From Paracoccaceae bacterium (GTDB lineage: Bacteria; Pseudomonadota; Alphaproteobacteria; Rhodobacterales; Rhodobacteraceae), in NCBI GenBank assembly GCA_947504705.1, contig CANNIA010000032.1, positions 1 through 41,674 on the forward strand: DNA of 41,674 nucleotides, written 5' to 3'. A program made the position numbers and the translations under genes. The notes beneath the pieces are model-generated. The model saw only the letters and a list, made by a program, of their open reading frames with translations, was not told where the DNA came from and did no database searches. The first letter of the stretch is position 1. Each line of letters opens with the position of its first letter. This document shows positions 7,012-14,839 of the stretch, in pieces.

Positions 7012-8154
7012 ATGACGGCGTGGGAGATCAAGGGTTGGTGCCCCGGCGCGCTGCGTCCGATGCAATCGGGTGACGGGTTGGTCGTCCGCATCCGCCCACC
7101 TTTGGGTCGGCTGACGCCTGTGCAGGCCGCCGCTATCGCCAAGGCCGCCACGACCCACGGCAACGGCATCATCGACCTTTCTGCCCGCGCGAACTTGCAG
7201 CTTCGCGGTGTGACCGAGGCGTCGCATGGCCCACTGATTGACGACCTGCGCGCGCAAGGCCTGATCGACCCGGATATTCAGACGGAAAGCCTGCGGAATC
7301 TGATCGTGACTCCGTTCCGGGATGTTGAGACTACGGTGCTTGCCGCCACCCTGACCGCCGCTCTGGCCCGGATGCCGCGTTTGCCGGGCAAGTTCGGCTT
7401 TGCGCTGGACACCGGCCTGCGCCCGGTTCTGACCGGGGCTTCGGTCGATATCCGGGTGGAGCGGGCCACGGACGGCCGACTTATCCTGCGGCCCGAAGGT
7501 CACGCGCTTGGCCAACCTGTCACTGATCTTGCTGCCGACGCCATCGCCATGGCGGAATGGTTTGTGGCGAAGGGTGGCGTGACCGAAGGCCGGGGGCGCA
7601 TGTCCGCGCTGATCGGCCGGGGGATAGTCCCGCCCGGATGCAGCCTTGCCCCCGCCGATCCGCTGCCACACCCCGCGCCGGGGCTGCACCCCGAAGGCGC
7701 ACTGGTCGCTTTGGCCTTTGGCCAGATGAGGGCGGATACGCTGTCCACCCTCGCAGCACTTGGCCATGAGATCCGCCCGACGCCGTGGCGGATGTTGCTC
7801 CTTGTCGGCGCGGAAACGGTCCCTGAGGTCGCCGGATTGATCGCCGGCCCCGCCGATCCGATCCTGCGCGTCACGGCTTGCACAGGTGCGCCCGGCTGCC
7901 CGCAAGCTTTGGGCGACACTCGCCAGTTGGCCCGCAGGCTTGCCCCGCATCTGCCTGCAGGCATGGCCCTGCACGTCTCGGGTTGCGCCAAGGGCTGCGC
8001 CCACCCCGCTGCCTCGGACCTGACCCTTACCGCCACTGGCCAAGGCTACGACCTGATCCGGAGCGGCACTGCATCCAATACCCCCAGCCTGACGGGCCTT
8101 GGCCTCGAAGCGATCCATGATCTTCTGAAGGCCCCCCATGCCCCACACCTATGA
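7012..8154 (+). CDS. cobG: CobG, precorrin-3B synthase
   Basis: CobG is the oxygen-dependent monooxygenase that contracts the ring precursor by turning precorrin-3A into the hydroxylactone precorrin-3B. It is related to sulfite/nitrite reductases. This 380-residue protein has the N-terminal ferredoxin-like half and, near the C-terminus, the Fe-S cysteine motifs CTGAPGCPQA and HVSGCAKGCAHP. I chose ATG 7012 because the family begins at GWCPGALRPM shortly after it, and the upstream in-frame extension lies inside repeat copy A. The 3' end overlaps cobH by 17 bases. Its presence means that ring contraction uses CobG, not the CobZ flavoprotein reported for R. capsulatus. Confidence 0.93.
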   Translation: MTAWEIKGWCPGALRPMQSGDGLVVRIRPPLGRLTPVQAAAIAKAATTHGNGIIDLSARANLQLRGVTEASHGPLIDDLRAQGLIDPDIQTESLRNLIVTPFRDVETTVLAATLTAALARMPRLPGKFGFALDTGLRPVLTGASVDIRVERATDGRLILRPEGHALGQPVTDLAADAIAMAEWFVAKGGVTEGRGRMSALIGRGIVPPGCSLAPADPLPHPAPGLHPEGALVALAFGQMRADTLSTLAALGHEIRPTPWRMLLLVGAETVPEVAGLIAGPADPILRVTACTGAPGCPQALGDTRQLARRLAPHLPAGMALHVSGCAKGCAHPAASDLTLTATGQGYDLIRSGTASNTPSLTGLGLEAIHDLLKAPHAPHL

Positions 8155-8767
8155 AACCGACGGCGCAGCGATCTATCTGCAAAGCTTTGCCATGATCCGG
8201 GCCGAAGCCGATCTGGCCCGCTTTACGCCCGAGGAAGAGATCGTCGCCGTCCGCATGATCCATGCTGCCGGGATGGTGGAGCTTGCGCCGCATATCCGCT
8301 TTACCCCCGGCATGGCGATTGCCGCGCGCGCCGCGCTGGAGGATGGCGCGCCGGTGCTTTGCGATGCGCGAATGGTCAGCGAGGGGATCACCCGCGCCCG
8401 TCTGCCGAAGGGGAACGAGGTCATTTGCACCTTGCATGATCCTTCTGTCCCTGCTCTGGCAAAGGAAATGGCCAACACCCGTTCCGCCGCCGCGCTGGAG
8501 CTTTGGCGGCCCTATCTGGCCGGGTCCATCGTCGCGATTGGCAATGCCCCGACCGCGTTGTTCCACCTGCTGAACATGCTGGAAGACCCAACTTGCCCGC
8601 GCCCGGCGGCGATCATCGGCTGCCCGGTGGGCTTTGTGGGTGCAGCGGAATCGAAGGATGCGCTGATGGAGGCTCCGCCGGTGCCGTCGGTCATCGTCAA
8701 GGGACGGCTTGGCGGTTCGGCGATCACGGTCGCTGCCGTCAACGCGCTTGCCAGCCGGAAGGAATGA
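8138..8767 (+). CDS. cobH: CobH, precorrin-8X methylmutase
   Basis: A 209-residue cytoplasmic isomerase that moves the methyl group from C11 to C12 of precorrin-8X, giving hydrogenobyrinic acid. The catalytic histidine is His42 in RMIHAAGMVEL, matching His43 of the P. denitrificans enzyme. Other family blocks are ALEDGAPVLCDARMV, AIGNAPTALFHLL and IIGCPVGFVGAAESK. Length is normal (about 210). It overlaps the end of cobG by 17 bases and its stop lies only 2 bases before the preferred cobI start, so translation is probably coupled on both sides. Confidence 0.96.
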   Translation: MPHTYETDGAAIYLQSFAMIRAEADLARFTPEEEIVAVRMIHAAGMVELAPHIRFTPGMAIAARAALEDGAPVLCDARMVSEGITRARLPKGNEVICTLHDPSVPALAKEMANTRSAAALELWRPYLAGSIVAIGNAPTALFHLLNMLEDPTCPRPAAIIGCPVGFVGAAESKDALMEAPPVPSVIVKGRLGGSAITVAAVNALASRKE

Positions 8768-8769
8768 AA

Positions 8770-9525
8770 ATGACCCCCGGGATTGGCCCAAAGACTGGTA
8801 AAGTGATCTGTGCAGGTCTTGGCCCCGGCGACCCGGAGCTGATGAGCCTGAAATCTGCCCGGATGATCGGTTCGGCGGACCATATCGCCTATTTCCGCAA
8901 GGCGGGGCGGGCCGGTCAGGCGCGGCGGATTGTCGAGGGAATGCTGAAGCCGGGTGCGACGGAATACCCGATGGAATATCCGGTCACGACCGAAATTCCC
9001 TTCGACAGCCCGGAATATACCGAGGCGCTGGCGCGGTTCTATGACGATTGGGCGGACCGGTTGGTTGAACTGGCGGTGACGCAGGATGTGGTGGTGCTGT
9101 GCGAAGGCGACCCGTTCTTCTATGGCTCGTTCATGCACCTCCATTCCCGCCTTCAGGGCCGGGTGCCGGTCGAAGTGATCCCCGGTATCACCGGCATGAC
9201 CGGCTGCTGGAATGCGACCGATACGCCGATCACCTGGGGCGATGATGTGCTGACCGTGTTAATGGGCACGCTGCCCGAGGATGATCTCGTCCGACACATG
9301 GAAACCGCCGACGCGCTGGTCGTCATGAAGACGGGGCGCAACCTGCCCCGCGTCCGCCGTGCGCTGGAGCGGGCCGGGCGGCTGGATGCGGCATGGCTGG
9401 TCGAACGCGGCACGATGCCGAACCAGCGGGTGGCGCGGTTGGCCGAGGTTGATGCCGCCGACTGCCCCTACTTCGCGATTGTGCTGGTCCACGGCCACGG
9501 CCGCCGCCCGGAGATCCTGGAATGA
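8770..9525 (+). CDS. cobI: CobI, precorrin-2 C20-methyltransferase
   Basis: This SAM-dependent tetrapyrrole methylase makes precorrin-3A from precorrin-2. The 251-residue protein starts with the SAM-binding loop GLGPGDPELMSLKS near residue 15 and continues with VVLCEGDPFFYGSF, VEVIPGITGMTGCW and a C-terminal YFAIVLVHGHGRR. There are two in-frame ATGs, at 8764 and 8770. AAGGA at 8759-8763 is 6 bases before 8770 but touches 8764, so I prefer 8770. The end overlaps the cobJ start by 4 bases. Confidence 0.94.
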   Translation: MTPGIGPKTGKVICAGLGPGDPELMSLKSARMIGSADHIAYFRKAGRAGQARRIVEGMLKPGATEYPMEYPVTTEIPFDSPEYTEALARFYDDWADRLVELAVTQDVVVLCEGDPFFYGSFMHLHSRLQGRVPVEVIPGITGMTGCWNATDTPITWGDDVLTVLMGTLPEDDLVRHMETADALVVMKTGRNLPRVRRALERAGRLDAAWLVERGTMPNQRVARLAEVDAADCPYFAIVLVHGHGRRPEILE

Positions 9526-10256
9526 GCGGATGGTTGGCCATCGCGGGCCTTGGGCCGGGGGATGAGCGTCTGGTCACGCCCGAGGTTTCAGAGGCTCTGG
9601 CTGCGGCGACTGATGTGGTGGGCTATATTCCTTACGTCGCCCGGGTTGCTCCGCGCCCGGGGTTGACGCTGCACCCTTCCGACAACCGTGTCGAACTTGA
9701 CCGTGCCCGTGCTGCGCTGGAGATGGCGGCGGCGGGCAAACGGGTGGTCGTCGTGTCGTCAGGCGATCCTGGGGTCTTTGCCATGGCCTCGGCGGTGTTT
9801 GAAGCCTTGGAGGGCCGGACGGACTGGCAGGCGCTGGATATCCGCGTGTTGCCGGGGATCACGGCAATGCTGGCGGCGGCGGCGGCTGCGGGGGCACCGC
9901 TCGGCCACGATTTCTGCTGCATCAACCTGTCGGACAACCTTAAGCCCTGGGGCATGATCGAGTCCCGCCTGCGCCATGCGGCAAAGGCCGATTTCGCGAT
10001 GGCCTTCTATAACCCCCGTTCCGCCAGTCGCCCGGAAGGGTTCACACGCGCGCTGGAGGTGTTGCGGCAGGAATTCGGGCCGGATCGGTTGATCACCTTT
10101 GCCCGTGCGGTCTCCACCCCCGACCAGCGGCTGGTGACCGTGACCTTGGGCGAGGCAACTCCCGAGATGGCGGATATGCGCACGGTCGTCATCGTCGGCA
10201 ATTCGGCGACGCGCCGGGTCGGGCGCTTTGTCTACAGCCCCAGGAGCGCGGGATGA
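9522..10256 (+). CDS. cobJ: CobJ, precorrin-3B C17-methyltransferase (ring contraction)
   Basis: CobJ methylates C17 of precorrin-3B and drives ring contraction to precorrin-4. The 244-residue protein has the SAM loop GLGPGDERLVTPE near residue 8, then GYIPYVARV, VVVVSSGDPGVFAMASAVFE, VLPGITAMLAAAAAAGAPLG and the family block FCCINLSDNLKPW. AFYNPRSASRP follows. These distinguish it from the other methylases of the operon. It starts inside the cobI stop (ATGA) and is the last gene of the first plus-strand block. Twin palindromes and the antisense gene cobK follow. Confidence 0.95.
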   Translation: MSGWLAIAGLGPGDERLVTPEVSEALAAATDVVGYIPYVARVAPRPGLTLHPSDNRVELDRARAALEMAAAGKRVVVVSSGDPGVFAMASAVFEALEGRTDWQALDIRVLPGITAMLAAAAAAGAPLGHDFCCINLSDNLKPWGMIESRLRHAAKADFAMAFYNPRSASRPEGFTRALEVLRQEFGPDRLITFARAVSTPDQRLVTVTLGEATPEMADMRTVVIVGNSATRRVGRFVYSPRSAG

Positions 10257-10263
10257 GCCGGGC

Positions 10264-10307
10264 CAAAATCCTTCGAAGGATTTTGCAAATTTCTTCGAAG
10301 AAATTTG
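10264..10307. terminator. Two back-to-back 22-bp perfect palindromes between convergent cobJ and cobK
   Basis: Bases 10264-10285 form a perfect palindrome with half-site CAAAATCCTTC. Bases 10286-10307 form a second one with half-site CAAATTTCTTC. They touch with no spacer and share the centre CTTCGAAG. cobJ ends at 10256 on the plus strand and cobK ends at 10319 on the minus strand. The AT-rich outer arms would give T-rich tails after each hairpin on both strands, which fits a bidirectional terminator. The doubled, near-identical design also suggests a mobile palindromic repeat. Confidence 0.7.
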
Positions 10308-10318
10308 GTGCGCGCCGT

Positions 10319-11050
10319 TCAGCCGTTCAGCCAGGCCATGACTTCGCTGACCTTCCGGGCAACGGGACGGTTTGGCACGGCGGGCCGGTCGATCATCACG
10401 ACCGGCAGGCCAAGCGCGCGGGCGGCGGCGATCTTGGCGACAGCACCTTTGCCGCCCGCATTCTTGGCCACGATGATTTCGGTCCCGTGGTCGCGCATCA
10501 GGGCGGTGTCGTCGTCCACATCGAATGGCCCGCGCGCCACCACGACCCTGACCTGCGGCAAAGGCAGCGCGCCGGTCGGCGCATCGACCAGCCGCAAAAG
10601 ATAATCATGCTGCGGCTGGGCGGCGAAGTCCTGAACATGCAGGCGCCCGATGGCAAGGAACACCCGCTTTGGCGCGCCGCTCAGCGCTGCGACGGCTGCG
10701 GGAATATCGGCGACATTTGTCCAGGTATCCGCGTCACCTGCCACCCAGGGCGCACGCTCCAGCGCGATCAGGGGCACGCTTTCGGCAGCACAGGCGGCAA
10801 CTGCGTTCGCGCTCATCTGCGCGGCGAAAGGGTGGGTTGCGTCGATGACATGGGTGACCTTTTCGGCCTGAAGATAGGCCCGCAGCCCCTCGACCCCGCC
10901 GAAACCGCCGACGCGCATGTGGATCGGCTGACCCATCGGCGCTTCGGTGCGCCCGGCGTAGGAATAGACCCCCGACAGCCCGGCCTTGGCAATCGCCTTG
11001 GCCATCAGACCCGCTTCGGTCGTGCCGCCAAGAAGAAGGATGCGTGTCAT
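10319..11050 (-). CDS. cobK: CobK, precorrin-6A reductase
   Basis: An NADPH-dependent reductase converting precorrin-6A to precorrin-6B. The protein has 243 residues and begins MTRILLLGGTTEAG, a Rossmann-like motif typical of CobK/CbiJ. Family blocks include VIDATHPFAAQMSANA, with its conserved histidine, FLAIGRLHVQDF and an ending VVMIDRPAVPNRP. I chose ATG 11050 because homology begins there. Its start codon shares two bases with that of cobL on the opposite strand (CATG at 11048-11051). cobK is therefore the only gene of the central cob block on the minus strand, with no intergenic promoter region of its own. Confidence 0.94.
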   Translation of the reverse strand: MTRILLLGGTTEAGLMAKAIAKAGLSGVYSYAGRTEAPMGQPIHMRVGGFGGVEGLRAYLQAEKVTHVIDATHPFAAQMSANAVAACAAESVPLIALERAPWVAGDADTWTNVADIPAAVAALSGAPKRVFLAIGRLHVQDFAAQPQHDYLLRLVDAPTGALPLPQVRVVVARGPFDVDDDTALMRDHGTEIIVAKNAGGKGAVAKIAAARALGLPVVMIDRPAVPNRPVARKVSEVMAWLNG

Positions 11051-12221
11051 GTCTGATCCCTGGCTGACCGTGATCGGCTTAGGCGAAGATGGACCGGCAA
11101 GCCTGTCGCCCGCAAGCCGTGCCGCCCTTGACCGCGCGACGGTCATCATCGGCGGTCCCCGGCATCTGGCATTGGTTGCGGCGGGGGACAAGGGCAAACC
11201 CTGGCCGATCCCGTTTGACCTTGCGCCGGTTCATGAGTGCCGCGGCCAGCCCACGGTCGTTCTCGCCTCGGGCGATCCGTTCTGGTTCGGCGCGGGCGGC
11301 AGTTTGATGGCGCAACTGTCGGCGGGTGAGTGGGTGTCGCACCCCGCGCCGTCGTGCTTTTCGCTGGCGGCGAACCGGTTGGGTTGGCGGCTGGAGGACT
11401 GCATTTGCCTTGGCCTGCATGCCGCGCCCTATGCCCGGATGCGCCCGGTGCTGGGGCGGGGGGTACGGGTGATCTGCACTCTGCGGGATGGGGCTGCGGT
11501 GGCGGAACTGGCGGCTTGGCTGGCGGGGAATGGCCATCCGAATGCCGAGGTGACTGTGCTGGAGCGGTTGGGCGGGCCGCTGGAGCGGATCACGCGCGGA
11601 GCTGCTTTGCCTGCGCCGGTTTCGGCCCCGATCGCTGTAGCAGTCGAAGGGCGCGACCCCGGCTTGCCGCGCGCCTCGGGTCTGCCGGATGAGCTGTTCC
11701 AGCATGACGGGCAGATCACCAAGCGGGCGGTGCGGGCGCTGACGTTGTCGACGCTTGCACCGCGGGCGGGTGAAGTGCTGTGGGACATCGGCGCGGGGTC
11801 GGGCTCGGTGGGCATCGAATGGCTGCTGGCCGGGGGGGCGCGGGTCGAGGCGCTGGAGGCTGACCCGGTGCGGGCCGAGCGGGCGCGGGGGAATGTCGCC
11901 GCCTTCGGGCTGGCGCACCGGCACCGGCTGATCGAGGCGCGGGCGCCGGAGGGGTTGGAGGGGTTATCGGCCCCGGGCGCCGTGTTTGTCGGCGGTGGGG
12001 CGTCGGAGGCGGTGTTGTCGCGGTTGTGGGAGGTGATGCCGAAAGGCGCGCGGCTGGTGATGAATGCGGTGACGATCGAGACCGAGGCTTTGGTGCTGGA
12101 CTGGTCAGCGCGGCAGGGTGGCGAGCTTTTGAAGATCGATCTGGCAGAGCCGGTGGCGATTGGCCGGAAACGGGCGTGGCGCGCGGCGCTGCCGATCCTG
12201 CAATGGAGCGTCACGCGATGA
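11049..12221 (+). CDS. cobL: CobL, precorrin-6B C5,15-methyltransferase (decarboxylating), CbiE-CbiT fusion
   Basis: This bifunctional enzyme methylates C5 and C15 and removes the ring-C acetate carboxyl, giving precorrin-8X. The 390 residues comprise an N-terminal CbiE-type tetrapyrrole methylase (about 1-200, starting GLGEDGPASLSP, with VVLASGDPFWFG). A C-terminal CbiT-type Rossmann methylase follows (about 220-390, DGQITKRAVRALTLSTLAP then LWDIGAGSGSVGIEWL). The ATG at 11049 is favoured because AGAAGGA (11034-11040) lies 8 bases before it; ATG 11040 is an in-frame alternative nine bases upstream. Its promoter must lie inside cobK, or it depends on read-through from cobJ. The end overlaps cobE by 4 bases. 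Confidence 0.95.
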   Translation: MSDPWLTVIGLGEDGPASLSPASRAALDRATVIIGGPRHLALVAAGDKGKPWPIPFDLAPVHECRGQPTVVLASGDPFWFGAGGSLMAQLSAGEWVSHPAPSCFSLAANRLGWRLEDCICLGLHAAPYARMRPVLGRGVRVICTLRDGAAVAELAAWLAGNGHPNAEVTVLERLGGPLERITRGAALPAPVSAPIAVAVEGRDPGLPRASGLPDELFQHDGQITKRAVRALTLSTLAPRAGEVLWDIGAGSGSVGIEWLLAGGARVEALEADPVRAERARGNVAAFGLAHRHRLIEARAPEGLEGLSAPGAVFVGGGASEAVLSRLWEVMPKGARLVMNAVTIETEALVLDWSARQGGELLKIDLAEPVAIGRKRAWRAALPILQWSVTR

Positions 12222-12580
12222 TCGTCGCGGGGTTCGGCTTTCGCGCCGGGGCGACCTTGGCCGCGCTTCAGGATGCCTTGGCGCGTGCCGGGGGGCCTGA
12301 GCGGGTGACGCATCTGGCGACGGTTGCGGCGAAGGCGGAGGGGCTGTTGCCTTTGGCCGGGGCGCTGGGCCTGCCGGTGATTGCGGTCGCGGCTGGGGAG
12401 TTGCCGGGGCAGGTGGTGCTGACCCATTCTGAACGGGTGGATGCACTGTTCGGCACGGGGTCGGTGGCGGAAGCGGCGGCTTTGGCGGCGGCTGGCCCGG
12501 GCGCGCGGCTTTGGGGGCCGAGGGTCGTGTCGACCAATGGCACGGCGACTGCAGCGATTGCCGAAGGGGGTGCGTCGTGA
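12218..12580 (+). CDS. cobE: CobE, small cobalamin biosynthesis protein (CbiG C-terminal-domain-like)
   Basis: A 120-residue protein matching CobE, which corresponds to the C-terminal domain of anaerobic CbiG. The N-terminal MIVAGFGFRAGATLAAL contains the family's G-F-R-x-G-A motif, and the C-terminal half has LTHSERVDALFGTGSVAEAAA followed by VVSTNGTATAAIAEGG. Its biochemical role in the aerobic pathway is unsettled; a part in handling labile intermediates such as precorrin-4 has been discussed. The ATG overlaps the cobL stop (ATGA). The next gene, cobM, is 157 bases away because repeat copy B occupies the gap. Confidence 0.88.
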   Translation: MIVAGFGFRAGATLAALQDALARAGGPERVTHLATVAAKAEGLLPLAGALGLPVIAVAAGELPGQVVLTHSERVDALFGTGSVAEAAALAAAGPGARLWGPRVVSTNGTATAAIAEGGAS

Positions 12581-12596
12581 TGGGCTTGGGCGGCTT

Positions 12597-12696
12597 TAGA
12601 ATTGAGCGCCGACGGCGCAAGCTTTTTGTCTCGCCTCTGGCCTCCGGCCAACCGGCTCGGGCGCGCCTTCGGCGAGAGTATTTGGACCAAGAGGGA
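12597..12696 (-). repeat. Structured three-hairpin intergenic repeat, copy B (cobE-cobM gap)
   Basis: Read on the minus strand, this gap repeats the layout of copy A. Hairpin one pairs CGCC with GGCG (plus-strand 12664-12667 and 12671-12674). The exact linker GCCCGAGCCGGTTG follows (12662-12649). Hairpin two pairs GGCC with GGCC (12646-12649 and 12639-12642). The linker AGAGGCGAGA is exact (12638-12629), and hairpin three pairs GCGCC with GGCGC (12614-12618 and 12606-12610). The stems differ in sequence from copy A yet still pair. The arm TCTTGGTCCAAATACTCTC (plus-strand 12673-12691) corresponds to CTTCTTCCAATATCCTC of copy A. Orientation is opposite to copy A. Confidence 0.75.
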
Positions 12697-12737
12697 AGGG
12701 CGGGGTCGGGTTTGCGGCCTTGGCAAAGGGGTAGGAT

Positions 12738-13523
12738 ATGACGGTCCATTTCATCGGGGCGGGGCCGGGGGCGGCGGATCTGTTGACGCTGCGGGGGCGG
12801 GATCTGATCGCGGCCTCTGCCGTCTGTCTCTATGCGGGGTCGCTGATCCCGGAGGGGGTGTTGTCGCATTGCCCGGCGGGGTGCCGGCTGGTGAATACGG
12901 CACCGATGTCGCTGGACGAGATTATCGCCGAGATTTCGGCGGCGCATGCGGCGGGGCAGGATGTGGCGCGGCTGCATTCGGGGGACCTGTCGATCTGGTC
13001 GGCGATGGGCGAGCAGTTGCGCCGGTTGCGCGACCTTGGCATTCCCTATGACCTGACGCCTGGGGTGCCTTCGTTCGCGGCGGCGGCGGCGGCCTTGGGG
13101 GTGGAACTGACTTTGCCGGGGTTGGCGCAGTCGGTGGTGCTGACCCGCACCGAAGGCCGCGCGACGCAGATGCCGGAGCGCGAGACCTTGGCGGCCTTCG
13201 GGGCGACGGGGGCGACGCTGGCGCTGCATCTGTCGATCCATTTGATCGAGAAGCTCGTGGCGGAGCTGGCGCCTTTCTATGGCGCGGATTGTCCGGTGGC
13301 GGTGGTCTGGCGCGCAAGTTGGCCGGATCAGCGGATCATCCGAGCGACTTTGGCGACGCTGGCGGCTTCGGTTCCTGCCGAGGTGGAGCGGACGGCGCTG
13401 ATCTTGGTCGGGCCGTCGCTGGCGCAGGAGGGTTTCGAGGAGAGCCGGTTGTATGCGGGCGACTATGATCGGCGGTATCGTCCGGTGGGCACGCATCCGC
13501 GCTTTCCGGGGACGGGGTCGTGA
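12738..13523 (+). CDS. cobM: CobM, precorrin-4 C11-methyltransferase
   Basis: A SAM-dependent methylase of 261 residues that converts precorrin-4 to precorrin-5. It begins [20 protein letters not shown] and has the CobM/CbiF signature [56 protein letters not shown] and [17 protein letters not shown] follow, all diagnostic for the C11 enzyme. The C-terminal [11 protein letters not shown] is also typical. The gene restarts the dense part of the operon after repeat copy B. The region just upstream has GGGGTAGGAT, giving a reasonable ribosome site. It overlaps cobB by 4 bases. Confidence 0.96.
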   Translation: MTVHFIGAGPGAADLLTLRGRDLIAASAVCLYAGSLIPEGVLSHCPAGCRLVNTAPMSLDEIIAEISAAHAAGQDVARLHSGDLSIWSAMGEQLRRLRDLGIPYDLTPGVPSFAAAAAALGVELTLPGLAQSVVLTRTEGRATQMPERETLAAFGATGATLALHLSIHLIEKLVAELAPFYGADCPVAVVWRASWPDQRIIRATLATLAASVPAEVERTALILVGPSLAQEGFEESRLYAGDYDRRYRPVGTHPRFPGTGS

Positions 13524-14839
13524 TCCCCGGCCTGATCATCGCGGCTCCGGCTTCTGGCACCGGCAAGACCACGGTCATGCTGGGGCTGTTGGCGGCGTTG
13601 CGCGAGCGGGGGTTGAAGGTCCAGCCGTTCAAGAACGGGCCGGATTACATTGACCCGGCGTTTCATCAGGCGGCCTCGGGAAGGGCTTCGGTGAACCTGG
13701 ACACCTGGGCGATGGGGCCGGGGATGCTGGCGGGGTTGGTCGGGTCTGCCGAGGGGGCCGATCTGGTGCTGGCCGAAGGATCGATGGGCCTGTTCGACGG
13801 GGTGGTGGTCAAAGGCGCGAGCGGGAATGGCGCGGCGGCGGATCTGGCGGCGCTGATGGGCTGGCCGGTGGTCTTGGTGATCGACGTCAGCGGTCAGGCG
13901 CAGACGGCGGCGGCGGTCGCACAGGGATTGGCGCGGTTCCGGGCGGGGGTGCAGGTGGCGGGGGTTATCCTGAACCGCGTCGCCTCGCCCCGGCATGAGG
14001 CGCTGATCCGGCATGGGATGGAAGGGGCGGGGCTTCGCGTGCTTGGGGCTTTGCCAAAGCGCGCGGCGATTGCCATGCCCGAGCGGCATCTGGGGCTGGT
14101 GCAGGCCGAGGAACTGCCGGGGTTGACTGCGATGATCGCGGCGGCGGCGGCATTGATGCGGGAAGGGGTCGATCTGGACGGGCTGATCTCTCTGGCGGGG
14201 AGCCGAGCGCCACTAGCCCCTGCCCCTAGGATCACGCCGCCCGGACAGCGCATCGCGCTGGCGCGGGACCGGGCGTTCAGTTTCGTTTATCCTCATTTGC
14301 TGCAGGGTTGGCACCGGGCCGGGGCGGAAATCCTGCCGTTTTCGCCGCTCGCCGATGAGGCTCCGGACCCTAACGCCGATGTGTGCTGGCTGCCTGGGGG
14401 ATACCCGGAGTTGCATGGCGGAGTGCTCGCAGCAGCAGACCGGTTCCGCGCGGGTTTGCGCATCTTTGCGGAAGCCAAGCCCGTGCATGGCGAATGCGGG
14501 GGCTATATGGCGATGGGTGATGCGCTAATCGACAAGGACGGCACCCGGCACCGCATGGCGGGGCTTTTGGGGCTGGTCACCAGTTTCGAGAAGCGGAAGA
14601 TGCATCTGGGCTATCGTCTGGCGGGGCTTCGGACGGCGATCCCCGGCTATTCTGCAGGTAGTCGGCTTGCTGGGCATGAGTTCCACTATTCCACGATCCT
14701 TGAGCAGCCCGATGCGCACTTGGCCGAGGTTACGGATGCCACCGGGGCGGCGGTGGCCGAGACCGGCAGCACTCGACGCCAAGGCGGAGGTGGGCTATCG
14801 ACCGGCACCTTCTTTCACCTGATCGCCGAGGCGTCATGA
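13520..14839 (+). CDS. cobB: CobB, hydrogenobyrinic acid a,c-diamide synthase
   Basis: This glutamine-dependent amidotransferase amidates the a and c side chains of hydrogenobyrinic acid with ATP. The 439 residues show an N-terminal DTBS-like ATPase domain with P-loop [10 protein letters not shown] (residues 9-18) and the substrate block [23 protein letters not shown] follows. A C-terminal class I glutaminase domain has the nucleophile cysteine in GECGGYM around residue 325 and the conserved GHEFHYS. Length is as expected (430-460). ATGA overlaps link it to cobM before and cobA after. It supplies the substrate for CobN and, after cobalt insertion and reduction, for CobO. Confidence 0.95.
   Translation: MIPGLIIAAPASGTGKTTVMLGLLAALRERGLKVQPFKNGPDYIDPAFHQAASGRASVNLDTWAMGPGMLAGLVGSAEGADLVLAEGSMGLFDGVVVKGASGNGAAADLAALMGWPVVLVIDVSGQAQTAAAVAQGLARFRAGVQVAGVILNRVASPRHEALIRHGMEGAGLRVLGALPKRAAIAMPERHLGLVQAEELPGLTAMIAAAAALMREGVDLDGLISLAGSRAPLAPAPRITPPGQRIALARDRAFSFVYPHLLQGWHRAGAEILPFSPLADEAPDPNADVCWLPGGYPELHGGVLAAADRFRAGLRIFAEAKPVHGECGGYMAMGDALIDKDGTRHRMAGLLGLVTSFEKRKMHLGYRLAGLRTAIPGYSAGSRLAGHEFHYSTILEQPDAHLAEVTDATGAAVAETGSTRRQGGGGLSTGTFFHLIAEAS

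Noticed and set aside
6848-7015. A small frame starting with ATG inside the cobN stop codon and running through repeat copy A.
   Set aside because: It is explained by the repeat's hairpins and shows no conserved protein feature; the related copy B has no matching frame.
6226-8148. A 640-codon open frame on the minus strand opposite cobN and cobG.
   Set aside because: Antisense to confirmed motifs of cobN and cobG; its translation is Arg/Gly/Pro-rich without family features.
10253-11056. A plus-strand frame whose ATG overlaps the cobJ stop (ATGA), as if it were the next operon gene.
   Set aside because: Its start resembles a coupled gene, but the protein is the His/Gly-rich antisense of cobK, which has clear CobK motifs on the minus strand.
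12218-12580. cobE as a fragment of a full CbiG.
   Set aside because: The protein is complete as CobE, starts at an ATGA overlap with cobL and belongs to an aerobic pathway that does not use full-length CbiG.
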